DNA of 22,644 bases from Bacteroidales bacterium UBA1195 (GTDB lineage: Bacteria; Bacteroidota; Bacteroidia; Bacteroidales; WCHB1-69): contig DBYD01000007.1 of NCBI GenBank assembly GCA_002309855.1, positions 904-23,547 of the forward strand, read 5' to 3'. The translations under genes were made by a program, and so were the position numbers. The notes beneath the pieces are model-generated. The model was not told the DNA's origin. It saw only the letters and a list, made by a program, of their open reading frames with translations, and ran no database searches. This document shows, one piece after another, positions 1 through 6,801 of the stretch (its first letter is position 1; every line of letters begins with the position of its first letter).

Positions 1-485
1 GCGTGAACGACTGCGTGCATGTGATGCGCAACCTCGTGCATCTGCTGGTGAAAATGCGGGTGCGTCCCTACTATATCTACCAGTGCGACCTCTCGCAGGG
101 GCTGGAGCATTTCCGCACGCCGGTCTCCAAGGGGATTGAAATCATTGAGGGGCTGCGCGGCCACACCTCAGGATTCTGTGTGCCCACCTTTGTGGTGGAT
201 GCGCCTGGAGGCGGCGGCAAAACACCTGTGATGCCGCAGTATGTCATTTCCCAGGCACCTGGCAAGGTGGTGCTCCGCAATTTCGAAGGGGTCATCACCA
301 CCTATACCGAGCCTGAGGAATACCACTGCTCATGCCAGTGTCCCGAATGCTGTAAGGCGGCTGAAAAGAGGGCTGACAATGCTGCGGTGGACGGCGTGAT
401 TTCCCTTTTGGAGGGCGAACGTATGAATCTGGAGCCTGCACGCCTTATCCGTCATGAACGTAATGAGGTATGGAAAAAAGAATAA
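1..485 (+). CDS. kamA: Lysine 2,3-aminomutase, C-terminal part (5' end outside window)
   Basis: This radical-SAM enzyme converts L-lysine to L-beta-lysine, the first step of lysine fermentation, in the cytoplasm with SAM, a 4Fe-4S cluster and PLP. Only about the last 160 residues are present; the reading frame is open from base 3 and enters from the left. Seen here: the motif DAPGGGGK, whose Lys (codon at 219-221) corresponds to the PLP-binding Lys of the clostridial enzyme; before it the family stretch GLEHFRTPVSKGIEI; after it the Cys-rich segment CSCQCPECC, matching the C-terminal zinc-site cysteines. The radical-SAM CxxxCxxC motif lies upstream, outside the window. The tail ends in a charged run and a TAA stop. 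kamB starts 71 bases downstream, so co-transcription is likely. Identification is very secure; only the 5' end is unknown. Confidence 0.97.
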   Translation, partial: VNDCVHVMRNLVHLLVKMRVRPYYIYQCDLSQGLEHFRTPVSKGIEIIEGLRGHTSGFCVPTFVVDAPGGGGKTPVMPQYVISQAPGKVVLRNFEGVITTYTEPEEYHCSCQCPECCKAAEKRADNAAVDGVISLLEGERMNLEPARLIRHERNEVWKKE

Positions 486-513
486 AATTCTTTTTCATAA
501 ATTAATTTTTGTG

Positions 514-542
514 TTCGGGGACGTGTGTTGCACGTCTCCGAA
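514..542. repeat. Hairpin between kamA and kamB (palindrome family member)
   Basis: A 12-nt left arm (TTCGGGGACGTG) and a right arm (CACGTCTCCGAA) enclose a 5-nt loop; 11 of 12 positions are Watson-Crick pairs and the twelfth is a G.U. There is no T-run after it, so a simple terminator is unlikely. The inner arm words GGGACG/CGTCTCC match the palindromes at 16610, 21562 and 21598, so I place it in the same dispersed family. It may modulate or stabilise the kamA-kamB message, but that is inference. Confidence 0.6.
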
Positions 543-556
543 TCGTTTGATGACGT

Positions 557-1570
557 ATGGAACTGACGGAAAGGTTATCGGGATACCGCAGCTGTGCGGT
601 GATCGGTATGGAGAAGAATACCGGCAAGACGGAGTGCCTGAACCATATTCTGGCGCATTATCCGTCCGGACGGGTTATTGCTGTGACTTCAATCGGTGTG
701 GATGGGGAGCGTTCCGACCGCGTCACGGAGACACCCAAGCCGGAGATTTTTTTGCGCGAGGGTGTGATTTTCTCAACTTCCGAAACCCATTACCGGCAGC
801 GTAGGCTGGATGCGGAGATTCTGGGATTCAGCAATGAGGGCACGTCTTTGGGACGGATTGTGATTGCACGGACACGATGCCCTGGGAAGGTGATGCTCTC
901 CGGGCCGTCAACTGCGAACGGTCTCAGGCGCTGGATGGGTGAGATTTCTCCGTGGCATCCTGATTTTGTTCTGGTGGACGGAGCCCTTTCCCGCCGCAGT
1001 TCGGCCTCGCCTGCCGTTACGGAGGCATTGGTGCTGACCACCGGTGCGGCCTATTCCCTACATCTTCCGACACTGCTCCGTGACACTGCGCTGCAGGTGG
1101 AGTGGATCCGTCTGCCTGAAACCGGTCGGGTTTCACGCGATGCGCTCGCCGCAGTGGAGGGCGGAATGCGTGTTTCCGCCCCAGACGGGGAATGGTATGA
1201 CCCCGGCCTGACCACTGCCCTGAACATGAGAAATCACAAATGGCCCTCCGGTTCCGGAGCGCGTGCCGTTTTCTTCGCCGGTGCCTTTACCGATGCCATT
1301 GCGAATGCTCTGATGAATGTCACCTTTTTCTCGGAGGCGGAAATTGTTGTGCGTGACTTCACACGTGTTTTCCTCAGTCCGCAGGTATACAGATTGTTGG
1401 TACATAATGGCTTCAGGATTTCCGTGCTCTGGAGGGCGTCAATCGCAGCCATTTGTGTGAATCCACTTTCTCCGACAGGGTATGTGATGGATTCTGAGCG
1501 GTTATGTGCCGCGATGGCGGAGGCGGTGCGGCTTCCGGTGTATGATCTGCGGCGGGGGCTTGAGTGTTGA
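557..1570 (+). CDS. kamB: KamB-type P-loop protein (lysine 5,6-aminomutase-associated)
   Basis: This 337-residue protein matches the KamB family that sits beside kamA and kamC in lysine-fermentation clusters of Fusobacterium and Porphyromonas. Together with the MutS-like KamC it is annotated as a reactivase of the B12-dependent lysine 5,6-aminomutase (family knowledge; I recognise it from the N-terminal P-loop and the context). Seen here: the nucleotide-binding loop GMEKNTGKT at residues 17-25, followed by TECLNHIL; an acidic stretch ending FVLVDGALSRR near residues 134-144, placed like a Walker B/switch strand. The Gly is one residue further from GKT than in the usual GxxxxGKT. No signal peptide or membrane segment is evident, so it is cytoplasmic. 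The ATG at 557 is preferred because the protein begins just before the P-loop. kamC, its usual neighbour, is displaced 3.8 kb downstream. Confidence 0.82.
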   Translation: MELTERLSGYRSCAVIGMEKNTGKTECLNHILAHYPSGRVIAVTSIGVDGERSDRVTETPKPEIFLREGVIFSTSETHYRQRRLDAEILGFSNEGTSLGRIVIARTRCPGKVMLSGPSTANGLRRWMGEISPWHPDFVLVDGALSRRSSASPAVTEALVLTTGAAYSLHLPTLLRDTALQVEWIRLPETGRVSRDALAAVEGGMRVSAPDGEWYDPGLTTALNMRNHKWPSGSGARAVFFAGAFTDAIANALMNVTFFSEAEIVVRDFTRVFLSPQVYRLLVHNGFRISVLWRASIAAICVNPLSPTGYVMDSERLCAAMAEAVRLPVYDLRRGLEC

Positions 1571-1748
1571 AATTTGGCGATCACACCTGCATAAGGCTGC
1601 CGTGTAAAAAACATCCGTTTTTATAAACTCATTTTTTTTCTTTTTTTTTCAGGATGGCACAATTTTCCGCATAACCCGGCGTTATGTTGAAGTGTCGACT
1701 ATAAAAAGGAGATTTATTAATTATTAGTATTAACTAAATTTTATCAAC
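1571..1748. other. Intergenic leader between kamB and the barrel-protein gene
   Basis: 178 bases without a coding signal. A T-rich tract (about 1630-1651) with no stable hairpin before it, then an AT-rich leader ending just before the ATG at 1749. I see no clear promoter word, tRNA or riboswitch-like structure. Confidence 0.5.
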
Positions 1749-2216
1749 ATGAAAAGAGTTCTTTTACTCATCGCAACATTTGTTACCATTGGCAGTTTCG
1801 CCAATGCACAGAACGCTCTTGGTGTCCGCTTGGGTGGCGGTCAGGGTTATGGTGCCGAGCTTTCCTGGCAGACAGGATTGGGCGGCAATCGGCTGGAAAT
1901 GGACCTTGGTCTGCGTTCAGACGACCATTTCACCGCCTTCAACCTCTACGGCATCTACCAATGGACCGGTACCATTGCCGGTAATTTAGGATGGTTTGCC
2001 GGTGTCGGTGCCTGCCTTGGCTACTGGAACTGGGAACATGGTTATGATGGAGACGGTAACATTGCTCTTGCCGCTGTCGGCCAGGCCGGTCTGGAGTATA
2101 ACTTCCAGGCGGTGCCCATCCAGCTCTCCTTGGACATCCGTCCGAAATTCTACATTTTGCCCGAAACCAGTTTCCACTGGGGTGACATCGCCCTTGGTAT
2201 CCGTTTCCGTTTCTAA
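1749..2216 (+). CDS. Small outer-membrane beta-barrel protein
   Basis: A 155-residue secreted protein. Residues 1-21 form a signal peptide (KR, then a hydrophobic core, cleavage after ANAQ or just before it). The rest is rich in Gly and aromatic residues with alternating polar/hydrophobic stretches typical of short transmembrane beta-strands, and it ends in Phe (RFRF), the terminal aromatic used as an outer-membrane assembly signal. The length would suit an eight-stranded barrel. No enzymatic motif is seen and I cannot assign a specific function. It is separated from kamB by 178 bases, including a T-rich tract at about 1630-1651; no TAnnTTTG promoter word is present, though AAAAAGGAG lies about 40 bases before the ATG. 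It is followed 17 bases later by a strong palindromic terminator, so it is probably its own transcription unit or the end of the kamA-kamB unit. Confidence 0.75.
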   Translation: MKRVLLLIATFVTIGSFANAQNALGVRLGGGQGYGAELSWQTGLGGNRLEMDLGLRSDDHFTAFNLYGIYQWTGTIAGNLGWFAGVGACLGYWNWEHGYDGDGNIALAAVGQAGLEYNFQAVPIQLSLDIRPKFYILPETSFHWGDIALGIRFRF

Positions 2217-2232
2217 CCGGACCGGACAAACC

Positions 2233-2266
2233 AAAAAAAAGGAGGATAGCTATCCTCCTTTTTTTT
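2233..2266. terminator. Perfect palindromic bidirectional terminator
   Basis: A 34-bp perfect palindrome: eight A, the 18-bp core GGAGGATAGCTATCCTCC, then eight T. Either strand yields a GC-containing stem followed by a U-run, so it should stop transcription from both directions. It closes the barrel-protein gene and insulates the broken gene and toxin-antitoxin pair that follow. Confidence 0.9.
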
Positions 2267-2288
2267 ATGAATCTTAAATTCTCCGCCC

Positions 2289-2617
2289 ATGTTCAAAAAA
2301 CTGTTTTTCAGGATTCTGCTTCCGCTGTTGCTGTTGGCCGCTTTGGGATACGCGTTGATCTGCTTCGGCGGGAAGGCAACACTCCGGCACGCAGCATCCA
2401 TCTGCTGCGGAATTCGGGGCATCCGTTCCGCTCCCCCTGGTTCGCGCTGGACGAAACGGCCGACAGGCTGCGCTTTTCGGTGTTCCGCTTCAAGCCAGAG
2501 GAGCTGCGCCACTTTTAGCCCGCTGCCTCCGACGCCAAAGCAAGACAGATTTGGGAAGAGATTTTCCACGATGAAACGTGGAATCGTATTGTTTTTTTGC
2601 TTACCTTTGCAAACTGA
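2289..2617 (+). pseudogene. Broken membrane-anchored protein gene (frameshift plus internal TAG)
   Basis: From ATG 2289 the frame encodes a convincing N-terminal membrane anchor (MFKKLFFRILLPLL, then ALGYALICFGG, residues 1-28). Past about 2370 this frame gives Cys/Ser/Arg-rich nonsense. A different frame then becomes protein-like (NTPARSIHLLRN, GHPFRSPWFALDE, FKPEELRHF) up to a TAG at 2516-2518. The same frame continues past the TAG with equally protein-like sequence (ASDAKARQIWEEIF, ETWNRIVFLL) to a TGA at 2615-2617. The simplest reading is one gene of about 105 codons carrying a frameshift near 2365-2385 and a nonsense mutation at 2516. I do not recognise the family. Its first 22 bases are identical to the start of the esterase gene at 4357. 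Confidence 0.55.
2602..2609 (+). promoter_or_regulatory. Bacteroidales -7 promoter word upstream of the toxin-antitoxin pair
   Basis: TACCTTTG matches the TAnnTTTG -7 consensus of Bacteroidales sigma-70 promoters and lies 26 bases before the ATG at 2636. No clear -33 TTTG is at the expected spacing. It overlaps the end of the broken upstream gene and continues as TTTGCAAA, as do the words at 6751 and 16688. Confidence 0.5.
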
Positions 2618-2635
2618 AATGTAACCGCTCATGCT

Positions 2636-2911
2636 ATGACAAGGAACCAAATTATCGAAAAGACACGCCCCCTGTTTTGGTATACGCCTGAAGATAAAAA
2701 ACAAGAAATCAGTGATGAACTGCTTGTTGAGCGCATTTTGAATGACGGTTCGCTGGAAGATTACCGTGATCTCGTTTCCGCACTTGGGGGCGAACGCGTG
2801 GCAGAGGTGTTCTTTTCAGCCAAAGGTCGCCAAAAAGATAATTATTATCCGGAAATCCACCATTTCTTCTCACTTGTTTTGGCAAAATATGTACAAGGAA
2901 ATACTCACTGA
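2636..2911 (+). CDS. DUF6922-like antitoxin-type protein
   Basis: A 91-residue cytoplasmic protein with no signal peptide. Residues 11-62 (PLFWYTPEDK, then LLVERILNDGSLEDYRDLVS and a Gly-Gly turn) follow the pattern of the DUF6922 family, in which an FW start, an ERxLxxGxLED segment and a GxERVxEVF segment are typical; this match is from memory. Such genes commonly sit directly upstream of AbiEii-family nucleotidyltransferase toxins in Bacteroidetes, as here, where the two reading frames overlap by 23 bases. By position it is the likely antitoxin or toxin-modulating partner. It lacks the larger AbiEi winged-helix architecture, so the antitoxin role is inferred from context. Base composition is more AT-rich than the kam genes, consistent with lateral acquisition. 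Confidence 0.7.
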   Translation: MTRNQIIEKTRPLFWYTPEDKKQEISDELLVERILNDGSLEDYRDLVSALGGERVAEVFFSAKGRQKDNYYPEIHHFFSLVLAKYVQGNTH

Positions 2912-3506
2912 ACAGCAGTTGGAACTGCTCCCGGTCATGGCCGGTTTCCGCAGGGAATATTACCTTGTTGGAGGAACGGCTATTGCATTATATATCGGTC
3001 ACCGCAGGTCTGTGGATTTTGATATGTTCAAGTATTCCCCCATTAACCACAAACGTAACCTGGACAAACTTACGGAAGCAGGGTTTTCATGTATGGTGAC
3101 CCGTCGCGTGACAGAACAGATGAATTTGATTGTAAATAATGTGAAAATCACTTTTTTTCAATATCCTTTCCCTGTTGAAGCAACAGAAAAATGGGCATCC
3201 TGTTTTCGTTTGCCGTCGCTTATACAGCTTGCGGCAATGAAAGCCTATGCTTTGGGTCGCCGTTCCAAATGGAAAGATTACGTTGATCTTTATTTTTTGT
3301 TGAAAAGCCATTTTTCCATTGAAGATATTTCCGTTGCAGCATCTGCATTGTTCGGGGAACTGTATTCCGAAAAGATGTTTCGCGCACAACTGTGCTATTT
3401 TGAAGACATTGATTATACCGAAGCGGTGGATTATCTGATTCCCAATCCGCCAAGTGATGATGAAATCATGCACGCGCTGATAGCCTTTGCCCAACAGGGT
3501 ATATAA
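2889..3506 (+). CDS. AbiEii/AbiGii-family nucleotidyltransferase toxin
   Basis: A 205-residue protein of the AbiEii family, toxins of type IV toxin-antitoxin systems first known from phage abortive infection; characterised members transfer nucleotides to RNA targets. Seen here: the nucleotidyltransferase signature LVGGTAIALYIGHRRSVDFD at residues 26-45, with GGT at 28-30 and metal-binding Asp43 and Asp45; a second signature with Lys118 in LAAMKAYAL; and KWKDYVDLYFLL at 128-138, including Lys129-Asp130 and Asp133, as in the family's distal motif. The catalytic residues are present, so it should be active. The ATG at 2889 is chosen because upstream codons in this frame do not resemble the family and this start gives the usual close overlap with the upstream gene. 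Both genes are probably translated from one message. Confidence 0.87.
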   Translation: MYKEILTEQQLELLPVMAGFRREYYLVGGTAIALYIGHRRSVDFDMFKYSPINHKRNLDKLTEAGFSCMVTRRVTEQMNLIVNNVKITFFQYPFPVEATEKWASCFRLPSLIQLAAMKAYALGRRSKWKDYVDLYFLLKSHFSIEDISVAASALFGELYSEKMFRAQLCYFEDIDYTEAVDYLIPNPPSDDEIMHALIAFAQQGI

Positions 3507-3543
3507 TTAAAAACTTATGCATAACCATCAAATACACACAATA

Positions 3544-4182
3544 ATGAAACACCTGCTGAAACTGCTCCTGTTAGGGATGATATTCGGATGCATTTGTTGC
3601 GGCAACAGCGAAACAGAAAAGGACGCTACGGAAAACATTTCAAAAACCACGGATACCCTATACCATCTATTGGATGATTCCGTAGAAGAGCCGCTGGTTA
3701 TGGAATGGAATGTCTCCCGTCAGAAAGCTGTGTCGTCAAAAAACTATATTATGGAAGTGTCCGATAGTTCAGGCCGTCCAGTTGCGCTGTATTTTTACTA
3801 TCATGGTCTGAACCGAAGGCAGGTGATTGATGATCCGGAGATAATATTGTTCACATATAATGGAAAATCTGTTGACATATATACAAACCATTCACCCGAA
3901 ACCGATTGTTCAATGTGGGCAGACGAAGATTTCCGGTGTTTGCACTACCATGTTGTATTTGACGACATCCGCAGAATAACAGACTATTCAGTCCATTCGT
4001 TCGTTGATACGCTCCGAATGAAGGAATACTATCAGGAAATGAAGTTGGAATACAACAATAAGGAACAGGATTGTATCCTGTTGGAAGAATATCATGGATT
4101 GGAATCCTGTAATGACATTGAGGTCCCATACGTGCAATTCTCTTACCGAAAATTCCCGACAACCAAAAACGATGGAAAATGA
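3544..4182 (+). CDS. Hypothetical lipoprotein
   Basis: A 212-residue protein with a lipoprotein signal: MKHLLKLLLLGMIFGC, with the lipobox Cys most likely at residue 16 (Cys18 and Cys19 follow closely). After a short acidic Lys/Glu/Thr linker the mature part has many alternating hydrophobic and aromatic residues (VALYFYYHGLNRR, VQFSYRKF) that suggest a beta-rich fold, plus a Cys pair. No domain is recognised. It begins 37 bases after the toxin gene; the upstream in-frame ATG at 3517 would put nine polar residues before the signal peptide, so 3544 is preferred. It shares the AT-rich composition of the toxin-antitoxin pair, so it may be cargo of the same acquired segment. Confidence 0.68.
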   Translation: MKHLLKLLLLGMIFGCICCGNSETEKDATENISKTTDTLYHLLDDSVEEPLVMEWNVSRQKAVSSKNYIMEVSDSSGRPVALYFYYHGLNRRQVIDDPEIILFTYNGKSVDIYTNHSPETDCSMWADEDFRCLHYHVVFDDIRRITDYSVHSFVDTLRMKEYYQEMKLEYNNKEQDCILLEEYHGLESCNDIEVPYVQFSYRKFPTTKNDGK

Positions 4183-4356
4183 AAACATTTGGGAATGGGA
4201 TGAATCCAAGGGCACCTTCAAATGTCATTAGGATGTGTCGAAAAAGAGATTACTCCTATATGGAGGAGGAAATAATTCATTCACAACAGCTGAACCAAAT
4301 TAAATTATGTCACTGAGTGAAGATGAGGTTGTTTTGATTGAAAACGCCAAAGTAAT
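4172..4356 (+). other. Gap with short, possibly decayed open frames
   Basis: A 19-codon frame starts at 4172, overlaps the lipoprotein end by 11 bases, and reads MENENIWEWDESKGTFKCH before a TAG at 4229-4231. After the TAG the same frame stays open for another 23 codons (starting DVSKKRLLLYGGG). Two other short starts lie at 4233 and 4307. This pattern fits either a tiny translationally coupled peptide or the rubble of a former gene. No promoter word or hairpin stands out before the esterase gene at 4357. Confidence 0.3.
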
Positions 4357-5307
4357 ATGTTCAAAAAACTGTTTTTCAAGAGTCTGTTGACAGTAATCGT
4401 GCTGCTTACGGCTGCCGGGAAGGCGGAGGGGCAGACCAGGGAGACCTTCCCCTATGTGCAGCGGGACTCCACCCTCTACCTTGACGTTTGGCATCCCGCC
4501 CATCCGCGGGCGGATCGTGCGGCCGTCGTCTCCGTCTTCGGCGGCGGTTTCGTCATCGGGAAACGCGACGACAGCCTTCAAAGCAGAACCGCCAGGATGC
4601 TGAGCGAACGCGGCTTCACCGTCATCAGCATCGATTACCGTCTGGGTTTGAAGGACAGCGCAAAAGTCGCTGAATTGCAGGGACTGCTGAAAATTGACGA
4701 TTTGTTCCAATACTGCATCGGCCTGGCGGTTGAGGACTGCGCGGCCGCCATCGCATGGGTTTGCGCACATGCGACCGAGTTGGGTATAAATACCTCAAAA
4801 ATCATTCTTACAGGCAATTCAGCCGGAGCCATCACTGTGCTGCAGCTGGATTACAGCCGCGCCAATGCCCTGTCGCCCGCCGCGCTTCTGCCGGATGGCT
4901 GGAAACCGGCTGCCGTCATCCCCTATGCGGGCGGTGTCATGTGCCGGAAACGCGATTTGAAGTATGCCGCTCCGCCCGCACCCACCATGTTGCTGCATGG
5001 TGTTGAGGACAAAATTGTGGCGTACAGTCATTTCGGGCTTCCGTTCAGTGCCGGCATGTTTGGTTCCAACCGTATTTCCAAGCAGTTTCGGAAGCAGGAG
5101 ATTCCCCATTGGATTATCCGTTTCAAAGGGATTGGTCACGAGGTGGCCAGCTGGTTCCCACAATCGGTGGAGCTCTTCTGCTGTTTTGCGGAGCAGACGC
5201 TGTCCGGACGAATCTCATGGCTGGATGCCGTCATGACCGACAGCAGGTTGCAGCCCACCGTCTGGACCGACATGAACATGCTGCGGATGTACAAGGGGGT
5301 GCGTTGA
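4357..5307 (+). CDS. Secreted alpha/beta-hydrolase (carboxylesterase/lipase-like)
   Basis: A 316-residue exported hydrolase. Residues 1-25 form a signal peptide ending near AEGQ. The fold signatures appear in order: FGGGF at 61-65 where esterases usually carry the HGGG oxyanion loop; VISIDYRLG at 89-97; the nucleophile elbow GNSAG at 153-157 with Ser155; LHGVEDKIV at 213-221 with a probable acid residue Asp218; and GIGHE at 258-262 with His261. The intact triad implies an active serine hydrolase, probably on ester substrates in the periplasm or outside the cell; the substrate cannot be told from sequence. The His-to-Phe change in the oxyanion motif is mildly unusual. It ends 43 bases before kamC. 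The first 22 bases of its coding sequence match the start of the broken gene at 2289 exactly. Confidence 0.85.
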   Translation: MFKKLFFKSLLTVIVLLTAAGKAEGQTRETFPYVQRDSTLYLDVWHPAHPRADRAAVVSVFGGGFVIGKRDDSLQSRTARMLSERGFTVISIDYRLGLKDSAKVAELQGLLKIDDLFQYCIGLAVEDCAAAIAWVCAHATELGINTSKIILTGNSAGAITVLQLDYSRANALSPAALLPDGWKPAAVIPYAGGVMCRKRDLKYAAPPAPTMLLHGVEDKIVAYSHFGLPFSAGMFGSNRISKQFRKQEIPHWIIRFKGIGHEVASWFPQSVELFCCFAEQTLSGRISWLDAVMTDSRLQPTVWTDMNMLRMYKGVR

Positions 5308-5350
5308 TAGATGAAATATGTTGTTTTTTAATGTTATATAACAGATAAAA

Positions 5351-6706
5351 ATGCAGTTGAAAGAATCTCTTGACAGCCCGTGCGGGCTTGACTATATGCT
5401 GGAGCAGCTTGAGCTGCAATCCTCCTATGCACGCCGTGTGCTGTTGGAGACACCATTTTGCACGCAGGCTGCCGAGCTTTCAGGAGCCTATGCGCGTTTG
5501 CGTGCCTTTGCTGCGGTCTGCGCGGATGCGGCGCAACTTCCGGTGCTGGATTCCCTGCGTGTCAAACTGATGGGGCTGAAGGATATCCGCCATACAATCT
5601 CCCGTCTGGCCGCTTCGGAGTGTCTGGATGACCTTGAACTTTATGAGGTGAAATTCCTGGCGCTTTCGGCATCGGAGACTGCTGGACTGCTGCATCGTCT
5701 CGGCCTTTCGGAGCAGCTGCCTTTTCCGGATATGGAGGAGGTGATCCGGATTCTGGATCCGGACGGTTTGCGGATGGCAACCTTCTATATCTACGACTCC
5801 TATTCGTCGCGGCTTGCCGGATTGCGGAAAAAATGGCGCGAATCCGGCGAACTGCAGGAGGAGCTGATGCTTCTGGTGAACGAGGAGGAGGCTCGGGTCC
5901 GCAACGAGCTCTGTGTGCAGCTGAAACCTTTTGCCGCCGCACTTGAAGCGGCGCAGGAGTGCATGGCGCATGCTGACATTCTGCTGGCCAAGGCGGCACT
6001 GATGCTGCGTTACGGATTGTGTATTCCTGAGATTTCGGATGAGGGCGGTTGCAGCTATGTTGGGTTGTTCCATCCGGAGGTGCGTGACCTGCTGGCTGCC
6101 TCCGGAAAGGAATTCCAGCCGGTGGACATTTCGTTCGACAGCCGTCCCACGCTGATTGTTGGGGCGAACATGGGCGGGAAGAGTGTTGTCCTGAAAAGTG
6201 TGGCGTTGTGCCAGTATCTCTGCCAGTACGGTTTTGGCATACCTGCGGCGCAGGCAAGGATTGCCCTGAAGGACGAAATACATTTCTGCATCGGTGACCA
6301 CCAGTCCGTTACAGAGGGATTGTCCTCCTTTGCGGCGGAGATTAGGCAGATGGATGCGTTGGTCCGGGAGGCAAGGCTGGGCGTACGGCTGCTGGCCCTG
6401 CTTGACGAACCGGCCCGCACCACCAATCCTACTGAGGGGACAGCTTTAGTCTCCGCACTGCTTCAGGTATTGCGTCGGCATGGTGTAAGCCTTCTGATGG
6501 CAACCCATTATGTCGTTGTTGGTGATCATAACTGCCGCTGTCTGAAAGTCAAAGGGTTTGCGCAGGGCAAAATGGACTACTCCCTGATGGAGGTGGAGAA
6601 TGGCGAGGTTCCGTTGGAGGCATTGCGTGTTGCGGAGCAGCTTGGTGTCGATCCGGAGTGGATTGCCGCTGCAAAGTCCTGTCTGGAACTGTTGGAAAAG
6701 AAATGA
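5351..6706 (+). CDS. kamC: KamC: MutS-family ATPase linked to lysine 5,6-aminomutase
   Basis: A 451-residue protein with only the MutS core (lever-like) and ATPase parts; it lacks the N-terminal mismatch-recognition domain, so it is not a mismatch-repair MutS, which is about twice as long. Seen here: Walker A GANMGGKS at residues 271-278; the ST-like segment with GDHQSVTEGLSSFAAE around 315-330; Walker B LLALLDEPARTTNPTEG at 347-363, matching MutS LxDExxRxTxxxxG; and the switch ATH at 384-386. This is the KamC family, encoded next to kamB and kamD in lysine fermenters and annotated with KamB as a reactivase that would exchange damaged cobalamin on KamDE (family knowledge, not shown by the sequence). 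The ATG at 5351 follows an AT-rich spacer. Here kamC lies alone between an esterase gene and the giant surface-protein gene. Confidence 0.88.
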   Translation: MQLKESLDSPCGLDYMLEQLELQSSYARRVLLETPFCTQAAELSGAYARLRAFAAVCADAAQLPVLDSLRVKLMGLKDIRHTISRLAASECLDDLELYEVKFLALSASETAGLLHRLGLSEQLPFPDMEEVIRILDPDGLRMATFYIYDSYSSRLAGLRKKWRESGELQEELMLLVNEEEARVRNELCVQLKPFAAALEAAQECMAHADILLAKAALMLRYGLCIPEISDEGGCSYVGLFHPEVRDLLAASGKEFQPVDISFDSRPTLIVGANMGGKSVVLKSVALCQYLCQYGFGIPAAQARIALKDEIHFCIGDHQSVTEGLSSFAAEIRQMDALVREARLGVRLLALLDEPARTTNPTEGTALVSALLQVLRRHGVSLLMATHYVVVGDHNCRCLKVKGFAQGKMDYSLMEVENGEVPLEALRVAEQLGVDPEWIAAAKSCLELLEKK

Positions 6707-6750
6707 TGCCTTTTCCTGTTTCTGGTTATAATCCGTATCCCTTTTTTGTT

Positions 6751-6758
6751 TATATTTG
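6751..6758 (+). promoter_or_regulatory. Bacteroidales -7 promoter word for the giant surface-protein gene
   Basis: TATATTTG, extended as TTTGCAAA, lies 43 bases before the ATG at 6802 and matches the TAnnTTTG consensus. A TTTTTTG run sits too close upstream to be the -33 box. The leader to the ATG is AT-rich, as usual for Bacteroidetes start sites. Confidence 0.55.
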
Positions 6759-6801
6759 CAAATCAGAAAATACATATTTTTATAATTCTAATACAAAAAC
6801 A

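Noticed and set aside
2516..2518. TAG read through as pyrrolysine or a recoding site
   Set aside because: There is no sign of a pyrrolysine system, and the same gene also needs a frameshift upstream, so simple decay is the better explanation.
4307..4390. Short frame starting ATG 4307 as a gene
   Set aside because: It is 27 codons, runs into the esterase start in another frame, and turns Cys/Ser-rich where the esterase is coding.
5351..6706. DNA mismatch-repair MutS
   Set aside because: The protein lacks the N-terminal mismatch-binding part, has half the usual length and sits in a lysine-fermentation context, fitting KamC.
6658..6801. Upstream start for the giant protein
   Set aside because: Those 48 codons overlap the kamC end and the promoter word; a proper signal peptide begins at 6802.
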